In this document: in pieces, positions 11,939-23,327 of the stretch
How positions within the stretch are numbered: position 1 is the stretch's first letter
Layout: the number at the start of each line of letters is the position of its first letter
Origin: Romanomermis culicivorax
Taxonomy: Eukaryota > Nematoda > Enoplea > Mermithida > Mermithidae
Direction: 5' to 3'
Assembly (NCBI GenBank): GCA_963922205.1
Contig: CAWUHX010000014.1
Span: 556,001-620,000, forward strand
Length of the DNA stretch: 64,000 nt
The notes under the pieces: generated by a model
The model's database searches: none
Seen by the model: only the letters and a program-made list of their open reading frames with translations
What the model was told of the DNA's origin: nothing
Program-made: the position numbers and the translations under genes

Positions 11939-12357
11939 GTTTGATTCAAAATTTAATTCGAGATACGGGCGCTCATCATGCTGAGTTGTACATAATTTTC
12001 CCCCTTTTGTTTACTTTAGATCCTGGTGACGGCTTCGATGAGTCACCTGCTACACAACTCAGTGTAATCGGCATAGATTACACTACTTTTACCTTGACTC
12101 TCCCACTGAAGCAAGCCCTACATGGACTTTGCACCATCATCATTCACACTTTCCCAAGACCCAATATTCAACTTAGGAGGGGGTACCTTCTTTAAATTTA
12201 GGCTCTGTTCCGCGGGTGGCTGTTCCCTTTACTTCCACCCAACCCTGGCTGTATTCACTCTCATAAGACTAAGTGGGAAAGGTTGATTTTAGCTCCCATT
12301 AACATAGTGGTGTTTGTAGTGCTTTGTATTAAAGTTAGTTTACATTCTCTCAACATT

Positions 12358-12378
12358 ACACTTTCTTCACCTTTCAGA
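12358..12378 (+). promoter_or_regulatory. Conserved splice-acceptor-like tract before E2 ORF3
   Basis: ACACTTTCTTCACCTTTCAG lies between pol and ORF3. The same tract occurs in E3 at about 25765-25784. It has the pyrimidine-rich form of a 3' splice site and could make a spliced ORF3 mRNA; this is inference. Confidence 0.4.
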
Positions 12379-12423
12379 GGCTTTATTCTTACTTTAACTC
12401 ACTTCTCACTTTAACTCACTTTG

Positions 12424-15400
12424 TGCTCCCCGGTGGAGTTTGCTTACGTCAATGACTTGTTGGCGAGGCATGCACAGTCGCTCAATACGGCCATGCGCAC
12501 TGCTTTCTGCGCGTGCATGTGGTACCGCCCAGATGGAAACCCCCAAAAACGCCTCACTGATTGGGTGAATTGTATTCCCTGACAAGAGCCAGCCTTTGAT
12601 CATGATCCTGGCACGTACATTTGTAATTGCTTCGCTCTGCGTTTGATCATATTTGACAAAGACTTTCACATGGAAACTGCTGTCGAAGAAATCGACATGG
12701 ATGAGACCGATTACACGGCAAATCCCCACAGCCATTTTTATTTTTATTCTCGCTTGCTCAGCATCATCAACTTCCAAAATCGATTTTCGTTTTTGGCGCC
12801 CATGTATGCATACCCATTGCCGACTACCGCCTCAGCGCATGTGCTCACCGCTGAAGAACTGCTCGAACGAACTATGCTGTCAATTGCTCCAGAACTGACT
12901 GATGACAAGCTTTGAGGAATGCCAATATTCGACCTCAACATAGCAAAACTACTGCAACCAGCCCCTCCACCGACCTCCCAAGAACCGACTGCTACCCCGA
13001 TGTTACCACTTCAGCAACTCAGATCAGCCAGTTTATCAAATTAATGCTCAAGGACATTTTGTCACTGGCGCTCGCCCCATTGGAAGAGTTTATGCCAATT
13101 CAACCAATTGCCATGGACACTAAAACAAGCACTGCCACAAATGATCAAACATTGACTGCTATTCTGGAGGAAGCTACAACTGACAACATGACCAAAGTGG
13201 ATATCGCACGATTGATGTTGCTCCACCGGCTCCCCCCCCTAGACCCCCGACTCTATTTGGTCACCCAGGCAGTTTTGCCCAGCTCTCCGATGATTCCTAC
13301 CATTGCCACTGCCAGGTACATTCCTCCGGTTAGATTTTTGCAACAGATTATTTCAAATAATCAGTGGAATGCCCTGGCCGCCATCCTCAAATTGTACAAT
13401 TTTCTACCACTGCCGCCTGGTATATTGTTTCCAGAACATCATTGGCAAGATTACCCCCAAGAGCTGCAGGATCTGCTGCAAATTTTGTTATCAATTCCAA
13501 CCACAGCACCCGCCGCCTCTCAGCCTGTTCAAATTGTGCAAAGGACTCTGATTGCCAGGCAAGCGGCCCCCGTACTGACCACCGCACAATTGCCGCAGCC
13601 AGCCCCTATGGATATTCAACCCTCATAGACACCGAGTACCTCGGCGCCGAATCTTGACCACCATGGTCATCTGATTTGCAAACCTGCATGGTACGAGCAT
13701 TCAGCCAAACACAAAATGCAACAACAAGAGGAAATCGAATACCAAAAAGCCCATAAAACACGTTCAACCGATGAGCCGCACGCCCGACGTACAACGTTGC
13801 CCAGTACCTCTCATACTGAATGGGGCAAGACGCCCAGCAAACATACCACTTGCTGCCGTGAACAATACGCCCAACCGAAAGCCTGGGAAATGGCCTGTCA
13901 AACCAGTTCTAGAACTGGCGTGACAGCCCAGCAGAAGGTCACAATGACAAAAAGCGCAGCCCCACCACAGCAAACGCCGCCTGACCGTCCTTCTGATAGC
14001 CACCCTTCTCGCCAAGAGTCGCATCATCATGACAACTGCCACCACCAAGCCACCCGACACTCTCCTCGCCAGGACACCGGAACATGAGATAGTTGTCACC
14101 ATGATTGCCGCAACGATGCCTCTATGCACCGCACCCAAAGCGAACAAATGCATCAAGTGCATTCCACCAGCTTTTACGAATGCAAGTATCAGCACATTTT
14201 CGGCCACTCATGGCCCAAACTAACAGATTATATCAGCCCTATCAGCCCTTTGCAAAGTGACGCTGAAATTCAAGGGCGCCTTGAAGCTCTAAAGAACCCT
14301 CCGCAATCGGAGTTCAAGGCCCCATTGCCTCCAGCACCGCCAATGGACGTGGAACGAGCCGTCCCACCTACCCCTTCACTCTCCAAGACCACTGTGTCGT
14401 TGCCACCTACGGCCTTAAGGTCAGTCCAACCCATGACTACCAGTAGCATTAAGTCTATATTGACATCCACGGAAGCCACTCAACCTCAATTGGTCATAAC
14501 TACACGCCCTGCACTTGGAGCCATCCCTGGGGTATTGCAATTTCAACTGCAGTTGGGGAGCTAATCAATCACATTACCAAATTATATTCGTTTCTGAACC
14601 ACCGATCTGCCGCACTCTATAATGCTGGCAATTCTGTGTTACCCTCCAGGAATTGAGCCGATGGTGGATTCCTTTTCACCATGCACATTGCACAAAATGG
14701 TTTTGATCAACTTCTCTGGCCATATTGGAGTCCAAATAACGATGGCCATTCATATTCGCCCAACAAACGCCACGCTCTCACTGTATCAATATTTCCACTC
14801 TCATTTCTGCACCCATTATCGCGAGCGGCAATCACCCATGTCACCCGACGTTGCCACTCTCATCCTGCGATGGGTCGCCGGCACTTGGGCTGAGGAACTC
14901 TGCGTCATCAATGCTGTTCAAACTGCACATTTTGCACTCTTTTTGTAAGAAGCCCATGGCCTCGACAATCCCTCATGCCTCATTCAAGCCTACAATACCT
15001 CCGTCGGACTTATCCATAGCTGGATAGCCTATCCCCAATATTCGCCATTCCCGCAGCCGCCCGAGATTGCCGACATCCAACAAATCTATTTGCAATATCA
15101 CAGCGAAACAGACTGCCCAGTTCCCCTCTTGCGCCAGCACGACTTTTCCACCCAGTGGAACCTCCTTCCACCGCCACCTCTGCAGCCAACAGGGTTACCG
15201 TCCGACTGCGGGACCTTGGTGCTGCAACTGATACCACCACCCGGTACAAACCCCCTGTCGCCACTCCACACCCAAACCTATACCTCTTTGTCTCATACTA
15301 GGAACACGGCCGACAACTACAGCCACTCTTCCAGTCACCCAATGTCTATCTGTTTCGATGATCACGATGACCCCCTGGACCCGCATGGGTATCACAATGG

Positions 15401-15491
15401 TCATTACCGCGATGCCCAAAGGGACTGCTGTGACGACTACTACACCCATTCCTGCTCCGCGTTGGATACTCGCCACTGCCGCCACCACTGA
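12424..15491 (+). pseudogene. E2 ORF3, decayed homologue of E1/E3 ORF3
   Basis: It shares with E1 the motifs [52 protein letters not shown], the P-rich linker, KLTDYISP and [15 protein letters not shown]. The C-terminus [16 protein letters not shown] ends at TGA 15489-15491. Stops (for example 12580-12582, 12913-12915, 13627-13629 and 14562-14564) and frameshifts make it non-functional. Conservation of the whole ORF across three diverged element copies indicates it is a genuine component of the element family. Function unknown. Confidence 0.75.
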
Positions 15492-15934
15492 TTCCACTGC
15501 TCTTTGTACAGCAACAAATTTTGCTATTTTTGTGTTTTTTCTTCATTTTGTTCTTCCCCCTTGTTTTTACTTAATCTCGTTTTTTCTTGCTTTATTCATA
15601 CTAGTTTTCCCCAATGCCGTGCAGCTGATGCTAAGTCCACACAGTAAGATGCCTCGACATGGTCTACCGCCACATGCCCCCCACTTTCGTCATTTGTCCT
15701 TTTTCGCTGCCACCATGGCTTTGTCCTGCTTTGTTTTCCTCATCAGCGTAGTGGGGGGTCTCACCCTCCCATCCGCATGGACTCCTATGCTGGTGCACTC
15801 CAGTATATCAGTGTGGAGGGAGTGACGACATGGGCTGCAGTGTTGCGGTGCTTTTCGGCTTTGCTAACTTACCCTACGTGCTGCCCAAGTCGGCTCAAAA
15901 CACTGCAACGATTTCATCAGCCCCGCTGTGTGCT

Positions 15935-15952
15935 GCCGAAGACCCCTTCGGC
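15935..15952 (+). promoter_or_regulatory. Conserved hairpin upstream of E2 3' LTR
   Basis: GCCGAAG-ACCC-CTTCGGC. The stem is identical to those of E1 and E3 while the loop differs (ACCC against AATT), which favours a structure over a chance palindrome. Confidence 0.6.
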
Positions 15953-16039
15953 CACCCTGGCAACGGCCTGTAGTGGCGGAGTTCTTTCCCCTTGCAAGTT
16001 TTGGTTGTTCCTTCACCATTGCTTAAGGCGATCTACCGC

Positions 16040-16052
16040 AAGGGGGGAGGGG
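16040..16052 (+). promoter_or_regulatory. Polypurine tract of E2
   Basis: AAGGGGGGAGGGG lies immediately before the 3' LTR. Confidence 0.85.
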
Positions 16053-16508
16053 TGTTGTAGTGTATTTCCTCGGGTTTGTAGAATTATTTCCGTGTTTGTA
16101 GTTTTGACGAAGAGGGGCGCAAGTAAGGGGAGCGAGCGTCGCGGACGGCATGCGTGTGTTGGGTTGACATTCGCATTATTAGTATTATATGTGTTTTTCA
16201 TTGGTTCGCCTCAATATTGCGTGGGCAAAGATGTTATTCTCGCCCACTCACGATTTGTATGCGTACGTGTTTCCTTGTGTTAGATAAAATCTGGAGAAGA
16301 ACCTCTCCTCATTTTTATTACATAATAGGCAGACAAGTTAAGGAACTAAGTTTTCTTAATTTGTGGGGTAATTGTTGTCGGGTTTAAGTACACTAATTAA
16401 GTAATTAATCGGGTAAGCGTGGGTGTTGAAAATACGTGCATTGAGGACGAACTCTGAAACCCACTCCTGCCTCCACTCTCTAAACCCCGACAACCTTAAA
16501 ATACAACA
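16053..16508 (+). repeat. 3' LTR of E2
   Basis: 456 bp, TGTTGTAGTG...ATACAACA. It is shorter than the E1/E3 LTRs and diverged from them, but shares the ends and the late block GTAAGCGTGGGTG...TTGAGGACG. It is followed by the CTTT target duplication. Confidence 0.9.
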
Positions 16509-17545
16509 CTTTCAGTTAAACTTTGCTTTGACTAAAAATTACAACTCTGCGCTTTTCGTTGGCGTTTTGATTTCTATTATGCGCCAAATAATACCAAATG
16601 GCACGTATTGCACACACAAGAGAGTATTGTAAGCCAGTTTTGTTCTCCAAATTTGCAAAAGCACACTAAACAATATAAATCATCGAAGAACACAGAAGTC
16701 CATATGCAACAATCATCTCTGATTACTCAACATTCAATTACCAATTAACTTTATGAATCAGGTTTCAACTGACTCATGTTATGTTATCAACTGACTCGAC
16801 AATTTTTGTTTGAAAAATCCCATGAATGACCAGTGGTCGTGTTAGGACAACTATAGGTGATCAATGACAACTTCCAGCATAAGTGCGCAGGTGCAGCAGA
16901 TGGGGGATGGAAGTGACACGATCAAAAGTTTGAATAACACATTTTGTGGCCACTGTTCAGGAATCTTTGTCTTTCTTACGCATTTTTGAATTTTTCAGTT
17001 TCATGTAGTCTTTATTGCATTACACGAAATTTATTATTATATTTTTCGATCTATGTTTCCTTGTTTGGGACCCAGTATATAATCAATAAGGTCATTGTTT
17101 TGTTTTGTGAGCATAGGAGTGGGTATTTTTAAGATTAAGAGATTTGTGACGCGGGTTAGCCAAGCCACTGTAGATGCCGCGTTGTTCTGCCTGAAATGCT
17201 TCCAAATAATGAAAGTGGAAAGTAAGTAGTATTTCAGATTTTCATGATTTTCTGATAAACAATATATTACAGAGGAATGGAAATTTGTGAGCATACTAAC
17301 CTAACCTTTAACAATTTTTTTAATGAAAAATTTTACAGTAAGAGCTCTATGTAAACGATTTTGACGACGATACTGATTTGTGTCAATTTTCTATTCGGAA
17401 GCATTTTATAAAAAACAGACTATAGGTTTACGAAGTTATATGGTGATGTATCTGAGAGTGTGGTTACAGAACTAAGTTTGTGTTGTTTTTGTTAGGGTGT
17501 GGTGTTAGAACTATTGCTACCTCTTTTGTAAAAATTCTATGTCTT
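16509..17545. other. Unique AT-rich spacer
   Basis: I see no gene, RNA or clear repeat here beyond the 4-bp target duplication at its left edge. Short ORFs (for example 16423-16632 and 16944-17132) have no recognisable features. Confidence 0.5.
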
Positions 17546-18060
17546 GGGGCCGGTATTACTATTGCAACTTAAACTGGAGCTTAAGATGCAACGCAAGTCT
17601 CTTCAACGTTATAACATATAAAAAAAATTAAGCTGCAGCTGAGCAGCAGCTTGGCCGGTATTAGTAAACCTTGTTAAGCTACTGCTGAGCAAGAGACTTG
17701 AGATTCAAAGCTAAGTCTCAGACTCAAGTCAGTTCAACGGTTAAGCACGAAAGTTAGGCTAGAGCTTAAGCTGCAACTTAATGTGAAAAAATAAGACTGC
17801 TGGTAGCTGCTTTAAGTTCATATTTCATGTTGTTATACGATATTGGCTGGTCGTTTGGTTTTTTTGCTTGATGAAGAAGTACGTCAAGATAGAATTCCTA
17901 GAAATCACATTTTTCATGATTATCTGAATCCATTGGATTTTTACAATGATATAGACTTATATGCCCGATATCGACAAGATCAAAAATCAATCATATATTC
18001 GACAAATATGTGGATCCGACCAGATCGAGCATTGTTTTGTCTTCAACTGGATTGATACTA
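17546..18060 (+). mobile_element. Harbinger-like DNA transposon remnant
   Basis: It begins with GGGGCCGGTATTACTATTGC, which resembles the GGGGCCGGTTGCAATA terminus at 41316. A second GGCCGGTATTAG lies at about 17653. AAGCTGCAGCTGAGCAGCAG-type palindromes follow, similar to 42200-42230. An ORF at 17843-18055 contains RLVFLLDEEVRQDRIPRN and LDFYNDIDLYARYR, which resemble the N-terminal region of HARBI1/PIF-type transposases (a basic stretch, then a D-D/E-L-F-x-R-Y/F-R motif). It is truncated and has no DDE core. Family name is from motif memory only. Confidence 0.4.
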
Positions 18061-18664
18061 ATAAAACCAGCAAGAGGATTGATGAATGGATAAATTAACG
18101 TAGTTTTGACAAAAAAAATGACCACTACCACTCAAGATGACAAAAAGCAAGACAACAAAAAAATTACGACAAAAGTTGCAAAAGTTTTCGTAGAAAATCT
18201 ATAAGGACTAATCACTTTGTTCATGCATACATGTCATCCATTTCAGTATTTCTCAATATGTTCAAGCCATTTTTAGAGAAAACACAGCATCTATGCTTAC
18301 AGATTAGGGGATCTGTAACCGGTTTATCTATATCGTATTATTCTGTCAATCAGCATAACTGAAAATTTGTTCATAAATCGGAATGGGTTATGTAACCTTA
18401 TCACTCTTTCTCAATCAAATAATATTGTTGATGTGTTGGCAACCTAGCGATGTAGAGTAAAAACTTGAACTATTTTCAGCGCTTTCTATCATGTTTACTC
18501 AGCTGATCATTCATGTCGCTTTTTCCTACGAATTCGCAACGTACCTGGCATGTTAAAAACAGGAGAACATTCCTGAAAAATAAGTCTCCAGTGGAAATAT
18601 CATTCTGCTCGATCAGACTGTCTGCTTTTCTTCACACTCGGCTTCCAGTTTCGAATTAATAATC
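18061..18664 (+). other. Upstream region of peptide gene 1
   Basis: Non-coding. The last roughly 300 bp match the upstream regions of genes 2 and 3, for example TGTTGATGTGTTGGCAACCTA and the TTTACTCAGCTGATCATT block. No TATA box stands out. Confidence 0.5.
18494..18511 (+). promoter_or_regulatory. Conserved upstream block, peptide gene 1
   Basis: TTTACTCAGCTGATCATT, 171 bp before the ATG. It is identical upstream of gene 2 and differs by one base upstream of gene 3. It contains a CAGCTG E-box and the palindrome TGATCA. Confidence 0.5.
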
Positions 18665-21600
18665 ATGACTTTCGAATTTATTTTAGCTATTTCCCTCTGC
18701 TTGATTCCAGGATATGAAGCGGCCTGTCTCAAGCATGGTGAGCGTGCTAATTTTGCAACAGATTAATACGTCAAGTGAAGGGTCACTGCAGGAAATATTC
18801 CTGTTTGGCTGCAGTTACCAGGTTCCGTTTATTTTGAAATAATTGATGCAGTGGTCAGAATTTCCATGAATGCAGCCATATCAGTGATCAAGAAGTTCAT
18901 TCTGATAATCTTGGAATGATTGGAATGAGTGATCACCAAGGAGTGTGTATTCCGGAGGAGGAGTTTACCGAAGAGGGTCGACAGCCTTTCATTATTTGGA
19001 ATAAAAGTTTGGCTGTGTCTTCGCTGCATGGATCACAGCGATAATGACTACTTTAATCGATCGTTGATACGTTTCAGATGAATATATGCCAGGAGCTACA
19101 GAGTCAATGCGAATTTGTCAGGTACCGTTCATGGATGGAAGCTGCAGTAGCCGATTTTGCATACCAAAAAATTTAGCCGGGCGACCAGCCTGTTGCGCTC
19201 ACAGCTGTCTATGTTCAGATCGTCCACAGTGAGTATCAATATCTAGGATTTGTAAAAAATCTACTTTCAATCCTCTACCTTACATGATGAGCCTTAATTA
19301 TGCACCATGCATATACTTGGGTGGGTTTGGAGGATACTGATCCGGGCATTGCCCTAGCTGATCCAAGGCAGAATTTCGATTTTTTTTTGAAATTTTACAT
19401 TTTCACAGGAAAACTTGAAAATTTTATGTAGAAATGTTGAAAGTTTATAGGGAGTAAAGTTTTTTCTCGCTAAAAGTGGAAGGGCTGAGTAAGAAAAATT
19501 TTAAAATGATTATTCTGGTCACTTTTTACCGATTTCTGAGCAGTTGCAAGAAAAATTTCTGCTGATTCCACCAGTTCAATTTTTCAAGCTTTATATGTTT
19601 GAAAAGCTCTTTCAATGTTACATACTCATTTAATGAGCACTGCTCATTAAAAATATCTGCCTCTAAGAAAACTTACTGGTGGTCGATTTTCGTGCTCTAC
19701 TACGTGCTCAAGAAACACGGAAAGTATGGAAAGCCAGTTTTTTTCAAAATCACTGCACCATCGGAGACATGAGGTTAAGCGACACTTGTAGCTAATTCCT
19801 GGAATTTTCTTCCCGAGAAGTTGGCGGGCCATAATGTCGATTACTAAACGTGCACAAATTTAATTGGTCGGTCATATCAATTTTTTTCATCTTGATTTCG
19901 AAAAAAACTAACCAACTAAGAAAAAACTATCAAGATGATTTTTTAAAATGATGAGCATGATTTCTTGTGTGTTAAATACTGAAATAGCGATTGCGATTTT
20001 AACTCGATTTTTTCGTCATAATCTTGAATATTCGATATAAAATGTCATCCGTCATGTGGCAATTTTGGAGAAGTCATGACGCAGTAAAAACACGTTTTCT
20101 TACATAAAATGATTCTATTGATATTCCGCATCCGAAAGAAAAAAGTGTTTATTCAAATTATAAAATCTTAAAAGCCGAGCCTCTTTCCCAACTTTCGGTT
20201 TCGCAATCGAAAATTTTTCGAGATCAAGCTTTTGCTTTTATTATATCCTAAAGATGTTCTTAAAGATATTTTCACAAAGGGCTCTTGAGAGAATTCCTAA
20301 TACGCTGGTTGGGTCATAATCAAAAAATTTACATTGGAACATATGACTGTGTAGAAAAGTTTAATAAGCAAAGTAGGTGTAAGCACAATCTCAAGAACAT
20401 TGTGGGAAACATGCCACTAGATGAGTTTCCTATAAAGGTTTAATATAAAGAAATATTATGGCGAAAATAGCAACTATCATCAAAAATATATTGAAGCACC
20501 CTGTTTTACGTCCCACTTTCCTGCAGCTATCTTGTGATCAGACGAACGGATAGGGTTATTTTTTGATATTTGAGACAAAGGATTCCTTACAGCTACTCAA
20601 AATTTAAAGGCTCAAGTGCAGTCGGCAGGTCCAAAAAAAGTCAAAAACACGATGAGGATGACCTGATAGAACTAAACTCAGTCAAACTGGACGTCTTTCC
20701 TCACCCTTGTCGGCAGTGCTCTTCACATTTTTTACTGATGGCGATATCTCACTTCCGGCGTTAAGCCTAACCATGGGTATGAAACTATGATTGAAGGAAC
20801 CTATGATTACATAACTACGGTTACTAAACAGTTCAAAGACAACAAACTTTCAAGAACCTAGGCAACCAAGGTAACAGTCGGACATGTAACTGAGGTCACA
20901 GTTCTGAAGGGTGAAGGGTCGAGTAACTTTCTGAGAGTGGAGAGTCATCGATTCCTTAAAATTTGAGTAAGGTCCTTAAAGAGAGAAAAATCATTTCAAA
21001 AGTCTGAAAAATAGTTCAGAACAGAAATTTTTGCTTCAAAAACAGCAAAAAATAGACTTTCTGACCAATAAAAATGATCATTTTTCATCAACAAGCAGAC
21101 ATTTTTCAGTTGGAGGTTCTTATGGCGACCATACACTACCAGGCGAAACTAACCGTCTATGCCGGTCGTGTCCAGGACGCACCCAGGACGCGAAAAGCAC
21201 ACTATACCGACAATAAAATTGACAGGCCATGTGCTTGTGTCACACAAAGCCAAAGAATTTTGCTGATGCTTCCTTCTTACCTCCCTATAGAAAGCACACA
21301 TTATTCACCAGATATAAACGAAAGGTCAACTGTTATCATACTGTAGGTCAAAACAAAGTGCATATCCACTACACATTATGAAAAAACTATGATTGACAAT
21401 TATTGCATGAATGTCACTTACTAAGAAAGATGAAAGTTTTCTTTGTGCTGCCGAAAAAGACGCGTTCCGGACGCGACCTGGACGCGTCCAGGACGCATCC
21501 CGGACGCGAAATTTTGAGGGTTAGTTTCGCCTGGTAGTGTACGACAAGCCATATGATTGGCAAATCTTGAGGGGGTCACAATATCGATTATGGTCAACGA

Positions 21601-22250
21601 TTTATGTGCGACTCCCATGGCACCTGCACAAATAAATGTGTAATTACAGAACTATATACTTGTATGGCATAGAAATATTGGGTTGAGCGTCAGCTGAAAA
21701 TTCCTTTACAGAAAGGCTTAGAACTCAGTTGAAATTGATCACAATGCTTCAAAATTTTGTATTTGGATGTTCCTCAGTGTTTTCTCTAAAAACTGAATTT
21801 TTCTCTCTTTAATTTCCAAAATTTTGCAACAATTTTTTAAATTTTCGTGTTAAATGTGAATATGCCCAAAAAAGAAATTTCTGCTTGGGCCTCAATCACA
21901 TTATGTATCAACCATAAAAGTGCTCAACAAAAGTAGAATTTGATAATATTCTGATCATATATTGAAATCAGCATCTAATTGTTTTCAAGTTGAACATATG
22001 TGAGAACTCGTCACTACTCTATTTTGTGAAAATATTCACTAAATACTTGAAAAATATTTGAACATGTAAATATCGCGAAGAAATTTGACTTTTTAGACAG
22101 AATTACATCAGTTTGATACAAAAAGATATCATACAAACTGAATGATCATTGCAATGAACAAATTTTTCTATCATTTTTTTCAGATGTCGTCATGGTCAAC
22201 TCTCATTTACAAGAAGGAATATGCATACGTGTGAAAAAGTACTCTATTGA
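18665..22250 (+). CDS. Secreted ten-cysteine peptide, copy 1 (three exons)
   Basis: Exons 18665-18737, 19078-19228 and 22184-22250 give a 96-residue protein. Residues 1-19 form a signal peptide (FILAISLCLIP core, cleavage likely after YEA). The mature part has ten cysteines in the pattern C-x16-C-x8-C-x4-C-x10-CC-x3-C-x1-C-x5-C-x14-C, identical in all three copies. Introns are GT-AG in phases 1 and 2, with acceptors GTTTCAG and TTTTCAG. Intron 2 (about 2.95 kb) holds a MITE (21134-21539). The exon 2 donor CA|GTGAGT overlaps an in-frame TGA (19230-19232), so intron retention would give a 75-residue, 8-Cys form. An ATTAAA follows the stop at 22300-22305. The CC-x3-C-x-C core recalls inhibitor-cystine-knot peptides, but I do not recognise the family. 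It could be an effector, antimicrobial or signalling peptide; function is unknown. Confidence 0.8.
21134..21539. mobile_element. MITE in intron 2 of peptide gene 1
   Basis: 406 bp with perfect inverted termini (CACTACCAGGCGAAACTAAC...), flanked by TA at 21132-21133 and 21540-21541, as in Tc1/mariner insertions. Subterminal CCAGGACGC-type repeats occur on both arms. It carries no transposase and so is non-autonomous. Confidence 0.85.
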
Positions 22251-22299
22251 AATTTTTGCTTTAGTTTATATTTGTTTTATGCACGGGTTAAATTTTCCG

Positions 22300-22305
22300 A
22301 TTAAA
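22300..22305 (+). terminator. Poly(A) signal of peptide gene 1
   Basis: ATTAAA about 50 bp after the stop codon. The same hexamer sits at about the same distance in genes 2 and 3, within a conserved 3' flank. Confidence 0.55.
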
Positions 22306-22689
22306 TTCTCCATTTTATCACGTTTGTAAATAATAGCTCATGCTCCTCTGCTTTGGTTCCACAAAATGGCTAATTTGCTTGATTTTAGTGACAGATTTAT
22401 CAACAAATCGTTGATCAAAGTTGCACGTCGTCACTGTCGTTCAAAACGTAATGGGAAGAGACCACTCACTCCGAACATAGTTTAGAAAATTTAAATTTAT
22501 TGCGAGAAAAATCCTAACCTTGAAAACCTACGTCTTCCAGCAATGGTCGCCTTAAGTTAGGCTAAGTTTCTGTGAGTCAGAAAAATTCTAAATTTGCATA
22601 CTGACGATGTCATATTTGGGTTATTGTCTTTTGAAGTAAAAAATCGTCAAAGTATGACTGACGTTAACCAGATAAAAACAATCCCTATA

Positions 22690-22870
22690 GTTCCCCTTCA
22701 AGCTTCAAGCATACTCTCTACATCGTGGTCGAATTTTACATTTTAAAGCTTCGAGTGCACTTTGTGCATGAACATCGAATTTAAAAAATTAAAGCTTCGA
22801 GTGTACTTCCTACGCCCCCTCCCATATTCCCTACACATTATACGAATTGGAATCGTCGGCTATACTTTCT
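22690..22870 (+). repeat. Minisatellite with ~46-bp degenerate unit
   Basis: About three to four units of the type AAAGCTTCGAGTGTACTTTC, with CATCGTGGTCGAATTTTA. The reverse complement of the array at 53650-53880 has the same unit. Confidence 0.65.
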
Positions 22871-23323
22871 ACATCCACCGTATGGCTGAGGCAGTATATT
22901 TTGATGATGTGCATGTTTTGTAAATGGTTGTATACTCCCTGTATGGGCCTGTATAACTACTGGAGATCGTCAGAAACTCTCATGGATTAAAAACCCAAGG
23001 AATTTGCAATGATATTGTTTATAGAGCTGCTCAATTTCTGAAGACTGTGCCTAATTTCTATAGATGCTTACAATAGAAAGCCAAGCTTGCTCAATGTATC
23101 AGAATGTTACTTTTAACATTGCTTGTACAATATGTAACGTACATGCTTGTAACATACATGCTAACGCAGTACTGTAAATATATGGTGTACACTATGCAAT
23201 ATTCATTTATTAAATATTATTTCATTTCTTAATCTATCGTCTCAAGGGTGTCTGGGATTCACACCCAAACATTCCTGTAAATTTATGTGAAGTACTTTAT
23301 TTTGATCCTTCCACACCCCAGTA
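22871..23323. other. Spacer before E3
   Basis: AT-rich, with short CATGCTTGTAACATACATGC-type repeats around 23120-23170. No gene seen. Confidence 0.4.
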
Positions 23324-23327
23324 GCCG

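Larger units (their letters stand above)
5355..16508 (+). mobile_element. Ty3/gypsy-type LTR retrotransposon E2, full-span, decayed, with nested LTR
   Basis: E2 runs from a truncated 5' LTR (5355 to about 5577) through gag, protease, RT, RNase H, integrase and ORF3 to a polypurine tract and 3' LTR (16053-16508). It is flanked by the 4-bp duplication CTTT (5351-5354 and 16509-16512), which fixes both ends. The part of the 5' LTR after about 5577 and the primer binding site are missing. Many in-frame stops and frameshifts mark it as old and inactive. Gag is split by a reversed solo LTR of the same family (6421-6980). Confidence 0.9.

Noticed and set aside
18665-19232. Two-exon model for the peptide genes, ending at the TGA after exon 2
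   Set aside because: The TGA lies in a GTGAGT donor in all three copies and a conserved, phase-matched 67-bp exon with two cysteines follows. I keep the short form only as a possible intron-retention product.
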